DNA of 64,000 nt. Origin: Melampsora larici-populina 98AG31. Lineage: Eukaryota; Basidiomycota; Pucciniomycetes; Pucciniales; Melampsoraceae. Below are positions 28,773-41,802 of this stretch, piece after piece (the stretch's first letter is position 1; the number at the start of each line of letters is the position of its first letter). Where the stretch lies: NCBI RefSeq assembly GCF_000204055.1, contig NW_006768782.1:528467-592466 (forward strand), written 5' to 3'. The position numbers and the translations under genes are program-made. Under the pieces are notes generated by a model. The model worked only from the letters and a program-made list of their open reading frames with translations. It was not told where the DNA came from and ran no database searches.

Positions 28773-31700
28773 ATGTCACGACGATCAGCCCCTCAGCATT
28801 TATTTCAATCCAACCTCTCCGTTGATGGTGAGAGCCATTTAGGAAACTGGACAGTCGCGTTAACTGAGAGTCGAGGGGTTGGTCGTGAGGTCGGCATCGT
28901 CGGCATTGAACGCGAGCTCAGCAGGGCCGTTATTTCACAGGTCAGCCTGCGTTCTTGTTCATGATATCGAGATGATTAAAACCATCAACCTACCTTGGTA
29001 GCTGGCAGATTCTCCGACATATGTCAAGATCATACATTGGTTGCATCAAGTGAGCTCACGCAGTGTTCAGAAAGCATTGCGTACCTTGTTTACCTCATAC
29101 ATCTGTCTTCCTTCCTTTGCATGGGATGGATTGCAGCGACCCCCTCGTGCCATCCTCTTGGTCGCGCCTAGCCCATCGAGTTCCCCGTCGATTTTACAAA
29201 TCCTGCTAGAACACACATTCCCCAACACACCTTTGACCTCACTACCGCGGTCTTCATTTTCATCAGAGAGAGGTCTATCACTACTAATCGATTTGGGTTC
29301 GCCTGGTGCACAGAGCACGGCGACCATATCAGAAGTACGTCCTAAGTATTATGCGCTTGGAGCGGCCTCGGCATTGATCGACTGGATGCAAGATCAAGCT
29401 GGCCAAACGGGACATCTCGGCTGGAGTAAAGGCTGTTTAAATATTGAATGGATCAGCATCGAAGGTTCAATGCTGATAGACAAGAATACCGCAGTCGATC
29501 TGGAGCTCATCACTAATGTTGGTTTAATATCGTCTCAGATCCCGTTCTCAAGCTTAAAGTAGACAAAAGGTTCTGATTTTCTTGACTGGGCATTCAATAG
29601 GCAGTGAGCAGCAAATCCAGACATAGCCTGTTTGGCCTGCTCAACCATACCTTCACACCCATGGCTAGCCGTTTGGTAATTAACCCCAAAGTCAATACAT
29701 GGATTTTGCACCTATATGACGTCTGATGTGTAAAACTTGATTCTTCATATCTTCAGCTACGAAGTAACATACTTGCGCCATTGACTGACGTCGAAACCAT
29801 CGAAACCAGATTGGACGCGGTTCAAGAATTGGTAGATCAAGAAGATATATTTGTCTCTCTCCGAAAGGCACTCAAGCGGTGCGGTACCGCTAATCCTCCA
29901 CGACATGATTCTTAAGTCGTGTAACCTGAGTGCTCACTGGAGTGCGGTATCCTTTCCCAATTAGACTAGCTCAGATGGATGTCGATAAGATGATAGGCAC
30001 TGTGGCTTTATTCAGAACGAGTCGAAGTACCAGTATAGCTTCGGAAGACCGTTCAGGGACCGTATCCGGTTCAAGTAGGCGACAAGGGAGACATGGTATA
30101 TCCAGTTTTCAAGATCCTTCCATTGCAATCACCCGAAAGTTAGAGATGCTGCGTTCCTTGAGGATATTATTAGATTCTTTGGGTGCAATTTGTGAAGCTC
30201 TTTCGCCATGTTCCAGCAAACTGTTGATCTTGGCATCAGAGTTCTTGCGGGATCCGGCACTGGAGGAGATATCTGAAGTGATTCGCAAGACCGTGAACGA
30301 AGATTCCTTCATTGGGATTCAAAAGGGGGGTATGGCAAAGCAAAATATTCATGCATACGCTATCAAAACGGACGACAACAATCAACTATTGGATGTTGCG
30401 TAAGTCTAATTAATGGTTTTCCTTCCTGGATCTTGATAATGTTTACAATGCTTAGGTAATCTCTTAGTCGAGAAATGTACAAGGAAAATATATCAGACGC
30501 AATTGCTTTACAGGAAGAGCTGCGTTCAACCTTTCACCTCCCTACCCTTGGGTTGAAATTCGAAAACAGGGCCGGTTTTATACTTTCTTTGAGCAAAGAC
30601 GATTTGAGGGCTACAAGCAACGACTCGGGTTTTGGACCGCAAGGCCTCCCAACTGTATTCACGAACGTGGTAAGGGCCGCTGTTTTTACCTTTGGTCAAC
30701 TTCACAAATCAATTGAATGAAAATTTTGAACGAATGAGCTCAGGTGAAGAGAGGGAAGACACTGCAATTCTCTTGTCTGGAACTCGTAAGAACTTTATTG
30801 AGCACATCTCCATGATCAGATCACATGAGTGAAGATTTATGTTGTTCAGAAAAAGAAGAACCAGTTGATTGCGAATTCTTACCAAGAAATATGTTTGCTG
30901 AGGTAAGCACTTTAGTCAGGTTAACTTATAAATAACTCTGAAAATTGTCTTTTAGCGTCGGGTCAGTTTTAGAACTCAAGGAGCGTGAACCACATGGACG
31001 TAGAATGAGTTCCTGATCGCAGTGTCCTACAGATTGTTGGAACAAATCGTAGAGCAAGTGAAGGAGCGCCTATCATCTTTTTTTCGGCTTTCGGAGGCGC
31101 TTGCTCTCATCGACACCCTAGCTAGGTACTTCGACAGCGATGCAGAATGATATCTACGTACACTACTATCATGAGCGCTGATCAATGATCTTTCATTCTG
31201 GGCTTGGACATCTAGCTTTGCTAGTGTGGCATCTACTCAACAATATGGTCAGTACTCACATTTTACTACTTGGTGCAACATAGCCAGATGAATCTACCAT
31301 ATTCTTGAACAAACCAAATCTCTAGTTCGACCAGAGTTCACAGATACACTTGCAATATCTGCAGGAAGACATCCAATAAAAGAACGTCTTGATTCCGAAT
31401 TTCTTGAGTTCACTCCCAAGTATGTACTTTGATTCCCCAAAAAACTATCTATCTCTTCTCATACTTTCATCCTGGACTATAGCGACACCTTTGCAAGCGA
31501 AACTTGTTCATTTCAATTGGTCACGGGTCCCAGTGAGCTGGTCCTTGATTTGATAATTGCTAGCTGATCCCTGCATCCAAGATTAATCTTGCGTTCAACC
31601 TTCAAACTCTGGTAAACCTGAAGACATGAGTGGTAAATCGATATTCTTGCGCCAAATTCCTCTACTCGTCATCATGGCTCAAGTGAGTTTGCAAGAGCTG

Positions 31701-32890
31701 TCTTCAGCTTGCTGTAAGTTTATGAGACATCTCTTTCACCTCAGATTGGCTCATTTTGTCCGGCGAACTACGCGTCATTTCGCATACACGATGCCATATT
31801 GACTTGTTTATCTAAGAACGACGACCTAGAAGCTAGTCTTTCAACCTTTGCATCAGAAATGAGAACGTAAGTAACATATACACAGTCTACACACGATTTA
31901 GAAACACTTTGTCATGCTCGATGGGATCTGTCTCAGGATGTCAAGCATACTTTCGGCCTTGTCAGTTTGTGAAAATGCTTTGGTTATTATCGATGAACTG
32001 GGAAGAGGAACTTCGCCGCTTGAAGGGATTGGTCTGGCACATGCATTCAGCGAAGATATTATCCAGAAGAAGGCTTTCTGTTTCTTTGCCACGCACTTCA
32101 GAGTTAAGACCTTTTTACTTTGAGGTTCATTTCAAGATCCCTGCTCAAATCCATGTTCTGAGATGAGTTTGCCTCAAAATTTGCAGGAGTTAATAACCAC
32201 GCTGGCGAGTCTCAGCTTTTCTATGGAGATTTTGATAAACTGGGCTTACAAATTCTCCTCTACAGGGAGTGTATCCCAATGTAGTTTTTTTGCACTTGGA
32301 GACGCACATACGCCGACAAGAAATGGCTCTTGGACTTGATTTCCAACACCGAGTATTAGAGTTGAGTGCTCCTTTTATAAGCTCTCAAGAATCGGTGATA
32401 AAGGAACCCTGTTCTAATCACGTATATCTTGATGAAAACAAAAAAACAGAGGCCCGACCAAGCAAGCTGGATACGGTAATACCTCCTTTCTCATAACTGT
32501 ATCCTGACCGTACGAAGATTGAACTAGTTCGAATTGCTCTACTTAAAGGAATCGAGTTGGCTTCCATTGCCTCACTGCCCAAAGACGTTGTCAGCAAAGC
32601 ACGAGAAGTGATGGGAATGATGGTCTCTCTAGACCAGAAAGCTGACCAGGACAGTGAGACTTCTGCCATCTTGATGCGACGCAAAGTGATCTTAGACGTC
32701 AGTCCAGAAGAATCTGTATCGTATAATACTACGCTCTTGCCTGACGAGTTTCTTTCAGGTCTATCACACCCTAGTCACTTTGGCCAATCACAGTAAATTG
32801 CCCTCATCCGAGCTACGAAGTCATCTCTCCGATTTTCAGGCGGAGACAGTGGAGAGACTCCAAGCTGGTCGAAAAAACCAAACCTCATGA
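28773..32890 (+). CDS. MSH4: MutS homologue MSH4 (meiotic crossover)
   Basis: Nineteen exons give 922 residues: 28773-28940, 29002-29517, 29601-29675, 29757-29878, 29965-30399, 30468-30669, 30745-30786, 30850-30902, 31033-31125, 31216-31247, 31326-31419, 31483-31532, 31624-31682, 31745-31866, 31937-32102, 32187-32208, 32270-32475, 32518-32697, 32759-32890. The protein lacks the mismatch-reading domain I, as MSH4 does. It has the connector and lever regions (LRSNILAPLTDVETIETRLD), Walker A GPNMSGKS at about 626-633, STFASEMRT, Walker B and signature VIIDELGRGTS at about 705, FATHF, and YPNVVFLHLE. The C-terminal VYHTLVTLANHSKLP fits MSH4. MSH4 pairs with MSH5 to stabilise Holliday junctions for class I crossovers. 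Least certain: the junction 30902/31033 and the segment encoded by 32350-32475. Confidence 0.92.
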
Positions 32891-33457
32891 AACACTACTA
32901 CAGATACCTTAGTCTTACTTCAAAAATGATTGGTCGGCCCTTTTTAAAGTCGGAGCTACCTATATTCGAAATCATTATGTGAGCCAAGGTCAAGATCTCC
33001 AGTAATTTGGGGTTCATAGGCCTGAGATTACACACTTTACGACCGCTTGTATTGGAGCTGCCGAACTTATGTTTACCTAAAGTATGACTGTCAATACTTC
33101 CTTGACCTTTTTCATTCACTGCACGGGGTTTTCGAATAGTTTCCAGATGTACCTTGGTCAATCAGAATTGAATTGATTCATGGCGGCAAATTGTGATTGT
33201 TGAGATATAGCTACAGCATACGCATCAGATATGATACACATCGATAAAGAGAAACGAAAATAAGCAGTCTGTTTAAAAGTAAAAATGTTTAGATAACGTA
33301 ATTCTGACACTGCGCAACCAGTGGTGTTACTGTTTATCACATGCATGCAGGTAACAACGTTATCTTCAAACATTACTACGAAGTTGAATACACCGCGAAA
33401 AAAACTTGGCCGTAGTTGACTTTCATCTCAAAGAGTCTTTTGTTCATTCAAAAACAG
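32891..33457. other. Convergent 3' region MSH4 / cry-DASH
   Basis: Shared downstream region of two genes that point toward each other. No further gene or structure seen. Confidence 0.5.
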
Positions 33458-35686
33458 TTATGGGCGCTGATAGTGCTTCTTCCATGCTTGTTGCTCAAGC
33501 ATAGGGCGATGAGGATAACCTTCCGGTCTTCTCTGATTTTCTCCTACACTTTCTTCCCACTGTTTCGAAGTCAGTAGCCAAGGATCTGAGAAGATCAGTC
33601 GCATATGAATCAAAGCATCAGTTTTCGATCAAGATAACCTCGCCATACAATATTTGAAAAATTCAAATGATATGACTAAACTGTGTATGCTCTTCTGTGG
33701 GACCTTAGCTAGCTCAGGAAGCCAGCACCGGACATATTCTCCCTTTGCATCATAATCTTTAGCCTGTTTGATCGGATTGAACTGCCGTGATGCCCTTGGA
33801 TCATTCCCGACTCCTGCAACTGTTTTTTGGGAGAATACATTGGTGAAGAAACCAAAAAGGATCAGTGGCTTACTGACGGAAAGGAGTCTTTAAACCATGT
33901 ATACGGAGCCTCAAGGAACACGAGTTCTTACCGTATTGCCAATTTCCATAGTTGGAGCTAGGGTCGTAGTCCAACAATTGAGATTCGAAAAACTCAGCCC
34001 CGATCCTCCAATCGACGTACAAGTCTTTAGTCAAGAAAGATGCAACATTTTGTCGGCCTCGATTACTCATGAATCCAGTCAATCGAAGCTCGGCCATGTT
34101 GGCATCTAAGAATGGGATTCCGGTTTCAGCCTTCAGCCATCTGGATGCAGCTTGATTGATGGCTCGAGATCCCTGTTGGTTTTGATTCATCTTGAGATTT
34201 TGGAAAGGCTTCCACTGATGAATCTTTTGAGAAGCTGCTTTGGGATTCAAGACGCCCTCGAATCCTCCTAGTTTGAATAGTGCTGTGCCATACCTGACCA
34301 GGGTTGATAAATATCGTCAGTAAAAATCTCGATGCGCAAAATCAACATCTGCTTTTTGGTCACGCGTTAAGAATTTGTGGGACTAACTTTTGCGTGATAA
34401 AAACAAAATAGTCTCTCCATAACAATTCAAAGAGAACCCAATAGGTATCTTTATTGGCTCCAAATTTTTTCTCGTGTTCTCGTAGTTCGAGGATTATCTT
34501 TCTAGGCGACAAGCAACCATGAGCAAGGAATGGAGAGAACTTCGTGCTATAGCTCTGTCCAAGGAGCCCATTACGCGTGTCTTTGTAACTTCGAACTGGA
34601 GCGGGGTTTCCCGTATAAAAGTAGTCATTGATCCTACGAAGGCCCTCTGATTCTCCACCTTTGTAAGGAAATGCAGATCTATCGTCGAAATTATAGCTCG
34701 AGAGCTTAGGGAACGCTGGGCAAGCGAGATCCGGACATTGCAAGAGCGGTTTCATTAAGCTTTCCAAGATATTATCCATCTTCATGGTGTCATAGCTTGA
34801 TCCCGAGTTGCCGCGCTGAGGAGCTATCTCCTTCAACGGAGGCATACCAATCAGACGATCAGGACAGGGTAACAGAGGTCTACATAGCTTCTGCTCCGGT
34901 AAAGACTCTATGTGTTTTCGAAATGGAGTGTACACATCTGGTGTCTTTGAAGGTAAAAACGGTAGGTCTTCCGGATGTACTACTCGCACAAGCCAGGTAG
35001 AGACACGGATTTGTTGTCAGTATAGTTGATAGGCAAAGCCTGTCTGTTATCGGTCTGTATTCCATCACCTCACCTAATGACCTCGTATGGAAAAAAAGTA
35101 GAGGAACAGAAATCTTGAAGCTCTTGAGTGCTTCGTCTATCTTGACCTCCGTCTCAATCTCTTCAGAGGCGTATTCTTTGTTAATCAGAATTTGATCGAC
35201 TTTGACATCCGTGTCCTGTAGAGCTTGAATGATGCTAAGAGTGACCTTTTCTATGGAACCGAACCGAATGACCAGATCACTTCCACGCTGCTTCAGTTGA
35301 TGCTGAAGTTCGTATACAGATTCGCACAAGAACCTGAAGAGCAATATGAGGCAGGGTTCGTTATTTTCGACATCGAATCATAGTCAAGATCTGAAGATGG
35401 ATAATCGAATGACATACTTCAAACGATGACATCCTGTCCTCCAAAACCCACACACCCCGGTTCGAGCTTCCGATCCTTCGCGTTGATACCCTGGCAAACC
35501 GGAGAGCTCCACCATTCTTTCATCGAAGACGTAGATTGGTAAGTAATAATCCGAAGGTCGTTGAACTCGAGTCTTGTCAACACCTTTTTGAGATGATGAG
35601 TGTGCATGAAATATAATTGGATTGTCGTGAACTCGTAGATCGTTCCGAAACAACGCAATCGTGACAGATTTGGCCATCCTACTCAT
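33458..35686 (-). CDS. cryD: Cryptochrome-DASH / photolyase family flavoprotein
   Basis: Six exons (35686-35418, 35333-35074, 34982-34388, 34293-33932, 33819-33682, 33585-33458) give 583 residues. The photolyase alpha/beta domain starts with [16 protein letters not shown] and includes [20 protein letters not shown]. The FAD-binding domain has [45 protein letters not shown] (split over text), [10 protein letters not shown], and the DASH signature [15 protein letters not shown] at about 490-504 followed by [11 protein letters not shown] and [11 protein letters not shown]. The DASH type repairs pyrimidine dimers in single-stranded DNA or acts as a blue-light sensor. No targeting peptide is obvious. 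Upstream at about 35737-35785 is an AT-rich TTTTTATAG stretch. The model is firm; DASH versus another subclass is well supported by the signature. Confidence 0.92.
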
Positions 35687-37585
35687 GTGTTTCGTGAGCG
35701 ACTTTAGAGATCCAGATGAACGGAGAACCAGGACGCGTGTACCAAGTAGGAATAGTGATACAATGGTCTATCGAATCGGGCTTTTTATAGAACTGATTTT
35801 GGTTCGACTTCCGCAAAAATAACGCGATCGTTTGCGGTCTTCCACCTTGGAGCGATGTTGGAAGCAGTGCTCGCCTCCCTGCATTTCATCATCTGAAAAC
35901 CTTCAGAAATTCAGCACGACATGACATCATCCTCAGCAAAACAAGCATTCACACAGCCCCGAGTGGCCCCGAGGGGCCCCGGGATGAGGACTGATCGAGA
36001 CCCCCCATGGAGCTGGCCTTTGGAAACTTTTACAAAATTCTTGTCTGCAATGAAGATGGTTTCCTTGACACATATGCACGTGTGACTGAAGAGGGATTTT
36101 CTTTGATTTGTTCAAAGAGATATTTTTCTAGCAGCCAGAAACCTTGCACATAATTGAAAACAATTTGGTTAAACATCAGCTTCCATGATGTCAATTGAGT
36201 GAGGCGCAGATGAAATTGTCTCATCAAGATCATGAAGAATATCTCTATGGATCCCTAAAACAGAGGACAGGCCATGCTAAAACATATAGGTATGTCTTTC
36301 ATAAAAAATTCAAATTGTCAAAACATGAAAGCTTAGAGTGATTTCAAGTGGTTTCTCCATATCCTTCATTCTTTCTTTCTACCAGATGTTGAGAAACTTT
36401 AAACATATGTCAAGTACTCAAGGACTAATCATGTAATGCAATATGAGAAATTTTGGTAACTTTATCAAAAAGCTTCATGTATTGGTCTGGATTGTGGTCA
36501 AAGATTTCTAAGTGCTGATCCATGGTTTTATTTCCATTCAGTCAAGCTCAACAACACAAATCACATGAAACATTCATTGTTAATTTTGAGGACGGGTATG
36601 CTCATCATATATAGTGGGGTAAACACTGTGATTTGGGACAGAATTGTTTTAAGATTGTGTAAATGGTTTCATTCTTTATGAAAAGCAGAAAGAAAGGCCA
36701 GAGATTGCTTGGACAATGCAGAAGTAAGTCTGACATGTAAAATGCCAAGAGACTATTAGTGAAGATGAGTAAGTAAGAAGTTCAGAAGGAAGCTTGGTGA
36801 AAGTGTAGTAATATGAGAGTTGGGTAGAACAGGCATACTTAAGACAAAGAATTTCTTATCATAAGCAGAAATTTTCTTATTCCACATATCTTTGTGAGTC
36901 AAGTGGTTATGAGTCTACGGATTTTTAGCCTCGAAAGACCACATATCAATTGCTTGCGTTCATGTGTGGTGGTCCAGATTGGCTGTGAGGGTGGTTTTAA
37001 ATGAGATTATCGAGTAGGTGAGAGCGCTTACTCTGAGTCTAGTACACAGCAGCAAAGTTGAAAAATCCGTAGGGCCAGTTGCTCAGGGGCCATATCCCTT
37101 CCCAAGTTCCCAGGCAATCAGCTTTATCGGACAAGAATGAGTTCAAAAATGGTTTTATTTTGACAAAAATCAAAATGGGTGGTTCTCCAGCCCTCCCGTA
37201 TTTTGGGAAAGATTCATGACATTCAAATTTCATATTTAAACCTTCCATAATGCAAATCAAGCGAACTAAGAAAAATGAAGGCAATGTTGGCTAGTGTTGG
37301 CTCTGGTAGCGAGTAGCGAGTCGCAGTGGTAGTGAATTCCGCCGTGAAAGATAAGGATCTCATGTGAAACGTGGTGATCGGTGTCCATGTCAACTATGTA
37401 TCAAGTATGTTACTTCCACGGTCACTTTGAGACATGTCACCGAAATTAACATTGAAGTTAGAGTTGAAGAAATCAGAACATCCAACTTTGGATTTCTTTC
37501 TTTCTTTACCAATCAAACTTATTATCAAAACCAACTAATCAACTCACCAATCACATCGAAATCAAATCAACTTAACAGTCTCAAG
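35687..37585. other. Intergenic between cry-DASH and RER1
   Basis: 1.9 kb holding both divergent upstream regions. There is a GC palindrome-like patch at 35955-35985 (GGCCCCGAGGGGCCCCGGG) and otherwise AT-rich sequence. A minus-strand open frame at 37039-37284 has no family features. No repeat or RNA gene was recognised. Confidence 0.45.
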
Positions 37586-38771
37586 ATGATGAGAGCTGAT
37601 GGTCAATTTGGAGATGATGATGAATCTTCACCTACTGCGTTTACAAAGAAGTACAGAGAATTCGAACAAGTTAGATTTTTACTTTCATTCATTTCCTTTT
37701 TCTCACATCAAGCTTATCCGCATACAATCAGTCTTTATCATCCTGTTCAATCTTAAACGGAATTATGATCTTGAATGTCAAGCTAATCAGACCACTTGGC
37801 TTTATCTCTATGCTTTTCACGATCTTGACGGACTCAAAGACCTATCAGTCACAGCTCGACCGGTTGACTCCTTATACAACTTATCGTTGGGCAGGCACAA
37901 TCGGATTGATCTTTCTTTTCATGCTTAGGATACTCTTGTCACAAGGATGGTATATTGTCACCTATGCCCGTATGTCGAAACTTCCATGTATCTTGTCTTT
38001 GACAAATGTTATCTTCATTTTCAAAATAATGACTCGAATTGCGACTTTTTAACACCTGGGCGCTCAACTCTCGAAATTCTAGTTGGGATCTATCTCTTAA
38101 ACCTTTTCTTGGCATTCTTACAACCCAAATTCGATCCATCACTTGAGCAAGATCAGGCTGAAAACGAAGTAGAAGCTGGAGGTCCATCTGATGGACTCCT
38201 TGGCAACACGAATGGTGGAACAGATGAAGAATTTAAACCTTTCATCAGGCGTTTACCAGAATTTAAGTTTTGGTTCGTGCCTTCAAGACTTGAACAGTGA
38301 ATAGGTTTGAATAGAGAATGTACTGATCGCTTGGAAAAATCTCTTGGGAATCGACAATTGAATGTCACAATAGGCATTCAGCCACTCGAGCTACTCTATT
38401 TTCATTGATTGCTACTCTCTTTGAATTTACCGATGTCCCGGTCTTTTGGCGTAAGCACTATCTCCGCCGTCATTGAACAAGCAATCTGATGCACAGAGGA
38501 TTTGAAACTGATTTCAATGTTCCTCTTCAGCGATCCTACTTGTTTACTTTTTCGTTCTCTTCTCCATCACGATGAGACGACAAATTGCACATATGCGACG
38601 ATACAAATACGTGCCATGGGACTATATGGTTTGTCTATCACTCCCTATCTATAAGATTGTCCCCGCCACTTTGAAATACTCTCCATCCATTCTATCATGC
38701 TTGCATGCTTTAGTTGACTACTACAATCTTGTTCTTTCTAGCGGAAAGCTCGATACTCCGGCAGCAAATAA
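37586..38771 (+). CDS. RER1: RER1 Golgi-to-ER retrieval receptor
   Basis: Six exons (37586-37669, 37840-37969, 38083-38272, 38374-38450, 38531-38628, 38742-38771) give 202 residues, the normal size. RER1 signatures in order: [32 protein letters not shown] (split over an exon border), [50 protein letters not shown], and [18 protein letters not shown] with a short basic tail. Four membrane segments are expected. RER1 sits in the early Golgi and returns escaped ER membrane proteins through COPI vesicles. A Gly/Asn-rich acidic insertion ([19 protein letters not shown]) separates the second and third membrane segments and is longer than in yeast or human. A second ATG lies at 37589. Confidence 0.94.
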
Positions 38772-40161
38772 GTCCTCTTCCCAAGCAACCCCAACAGACT
38801 CACTTCACATGGGTTATTCTTCTAAACCTCAACCCTACACTCATATAACCTCCTCATCAACTTCTCCGCTGAAGAGAAACCGATCATAGAAACCGAAAAC
38901 CAACGGTGTGATAAATATCTTTTCCTTTTTACAGATACGTATCACATGGTATATATATATCTAGACTTTTGGACGCATCTTCCTCTTTTTTGGTTTTAGC
39001 TGCTTAAAGAATTGCTTTTCTTTGTGATTAGTTACCTGTTTGATGAACATCCATATCTATACAATCTTCCTTTTTACCCATCTTGACAAGTTGGTCTGAC
39101 TGTTACATAGAATCCACCGGAAAGTCACATAAGGTCAACATTGATTGATAGGGAAATATGATGCGGGTTTAGCGTTTATGCTGGTCTGCTAGGATCAAGT
39201 GAGAAAGATAAAGTGTCTTCGATGACTAGCTGTGAACAGAGGGAATAATGTGTGGATAACTCTGTCCACGTCAGGTGAACAAGTATTTTGCAAACCTTTT
39301 GCAGATCAAGCAGTGTATATCTTGAGAATTGACTGGTTAAATTCTGTTAAACTCTTTGTTGCATCTCCTTATCGTGATCTGAAACTCATTCTATAAAATA
39401 AGTGAAAATGAAGATTTTGACAAATACTATTCAAAGAGACAAGTTTAATCTATCTCAGCATGGATTTCATGATCAGTGCTACATATGATCAATATAGCAT
39501 ATCCTACAGGAATCGCGGATCATCCGAGCTTTGATGATTGAATCCTTGCAGTCCAAAAAGTTGAATATGAACAAAAGATTGAAAAAAAAAATAACTTCAG
39601 TCTTTGTGATGTTTTGATTTTCGCCTCAAAAGCATTTGAAATCCTTTGATCGCCTGGCTGAAGGTGTCATAATATCTTAGATGGACTTCAAGTTCTTGGG
39701 ATCAAGATAATTTGATCGTGTCTCACACAACTCTGGTGCTCGCATTTGTGCATTAGAGGTTGAGAGTATGTTTCATCTGATGGAAACAGTGTGGCATGAA
39801 GAATTTTTAACTCACAGGCTCAGTTTGAAGGTGTAAAAGTGAATAAAGCAAAAATTTGATACATAGGGTGTTAAATTCTATAAAGCATAATCTGATACAT
39901 AATGAAATTTTGAGAACATCTATTGAGTAGAAAAAAAGCAGGTCTTTGAGTTATACACATTGGATTCGAGTTGAGGGCATAAAACAATTAGGGAAGAGGA
40001 TTAGAGAGACTGAATTAAAAAAAGGAAAAGTGTGCTAGGATATAGATTATGTAAAATGTGAACATGTCCAATGATCAAATTCTGGTTGAAAGAAAATTCT
40101 ATTATGATGAGAAGCAGAAGAAGGATCTATGGACATTTTTGTAATTTCACGAGTTGAGGAT
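38772..40161. other. Intergenic, nothing recognised
   Basis: About 1.4 kb of AT-rich sequence with no open frame of family type, no tRNA and no terminal repeats seen. Confidence 0.45.
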
Positions 40162-40791
40162 TTAAACTTGCTTGGTGTTCTAGAAAAGAGATACAAAGAG
40201 AAAATCAGTAAAGGGTTCTTGAGAAGTGAGTGTGAGGAGGGGATAAAGTACAGCTAAAAGACTTACCTCCTTGAGTTCCTTATCCGAAAGTAGACCAAGC
40301 ACACCTCCCACCAAACCAGTCACAGCTCCCACCACACCTCCCACCGTGTTCCCAACAGCTCCCACCACACCACCAACAGTGTTTCCGAGATTTCCCACCA
40401 CACCACCAACAGTGTTCAAAAGACCACCAGCTAGATTACCAACACCGCTCAAAAGGTTAGTGTAGCCAGTATAAGCCTCATGACAAGCACCAATAGTAGC
40501 ACAGTTACCGAAAGATTGAATGTTGTTGGGATAAGAGTTACAAGTGCTATAACCGTAATTGTTGTTGATAGAGTAGTAAAATTCTTGAGTAAATGGAATA
40601 TGAACACCTCCTAGATTATTAGGAAGAAAACCAGGTAGATAACCAGTAGGACTAATCTGACCAAAACATTTTTCATGAATCTGCTTAGAGCTAGCTAATT
40701 GTTCAGATCGATGAATTAAGGTAGTAGTAGGTAAACCCAGAATAATTTGTAAGGAGACCAAGATAGATAAGATAATGATAGCAGAGTTCAT
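40162..40791 (-). CDS. Secreted glycine/valine-repeat protein
   Basis: Two exons (40791-40267 and 40179-40162) give 180 residues. The start MNSAIIILSILVSLQIILGLP is a clear signal peptide, probably cleaved near residue 20-22. The middle part is Tyr/Asn-rich with four cysteines (KCFGQ, STCNSY, NCATIGAC). The C-terminal third is a tandem Gly/Val repeat built on the unit VGNTVGGVVGAV (GNLGNTVGGVVGAVGNTVGGVVG), ending in LLSDKELKEN. I do not recognise a family. Such repeats suggest a cell-wall, spore-coat or matrix protein, or a lineage-specific secreted protein of a plant pathogen. The short last exon adds only NTKQV. Confidence 0.75.
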
Positions 40792-41802
40792 AGTGAAGAT
40801 TTTTTTGTGATTGAGTTTACAAAGAATTATTTTGTATAAAATGTTTTTGATGTGATGGATTTGATTGGATGATTGGATGATGAGGTGGAAGGAGTTGACA
40901 AAAACACGGTAGCAGGTGCCCTTTTTATATCTTCAGGTTCACTCTAAAAACTCAGTCATGAGCCCGATCAGATGGCGTAGAAGAGAGCTGATAGGCTTAC
41001 AACCAATGTTATGTTCTACATCGGCAGCGATAAAGAACTTTCTATCAACTGTGCGTGTGCGAAGGTGTGTTGTTTGCAGAGGTCAATCAACCGAAGGATT
41101 TAGGTCACCTTGAACAACTTGTTGCGGTAGCTTATACGTTCGATGTCTCCAATTCACCTCGCTGTGCAATGTTGAAAGTTGTAGCAATATCGTGGAGTTT
41201 CCCAGATAGGTGGATTTTCCTCGAAAAGTCTTTCGGTTAAGGGAACAATGGGAATTCAAAAGTCGACTATTGTTATACTAGGGCTTCACACCTTCACCTC
41301 AAATGTTCAGGGATTCTACTCCTTGACGACGGTGCGTTTTGCTCAGATTCATAAGCACAGAAAATATCAAAACAACTCGAGTGATTGTGTTGATCACTTC
41401 CGAACTCTCAGAAAGATTGACAATCAACTCCTTCAAAGGTCCTTTACCATCAAGAATCGTGGTTACCTTTCAAAAGCTATGGTCAGAATCTGACGAATTT
41501 TAAGTGAGAACGAGGTGCCAGAGCTCAGAGAGTAAAGGTGACTACAATTCTACGGTCAATGGAACTAATTTTTAAAATTTTATTCAACTTTGCCACCGAG
41601 CCAATCTCATTTTACAAAAAACAAAATAACAAACAATCATCATATTTAAAAACTTCCACATCTCCAGATATACATATTTATTCATTGATACCCAATTCCA
41701 CAACAGAGTAAACACACCTTTTACTTCAAACCTTTTACAAATCAAGTTATGTATATATATACTTTCCAAATGGATTGGCTAAAATCTTGGTGGTACATTT
41801 TA
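40792..41802. other. Upstream region of the secreted protein; nothing else seen
   Basis: About 1 kb. A TTTTTATAT word near 40920 lies about 130 bp upstream of the secreted-protein start and could be its TATA box. No further gene was supported. Confidence 0.4.

Noticed and set aside
30961..31020. An additional MSH4 exon between 30902 and 31033
   Set aside because: Every way of including it breaks the frame or adds only a 6-nt exon. Direct joining of 30902 to 31033 keeps the conserved helix.
37039..37284. Minus-strand ORF upstream of RER1
   Set aside because: No homology features, no splice context and a composition not clearly coding.
40271..40465. Plus-strand open frame of Pro/Thr repeats
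   Set aside because: It is the antisense shadow of the Gly/Val repeat of the secreted protein.
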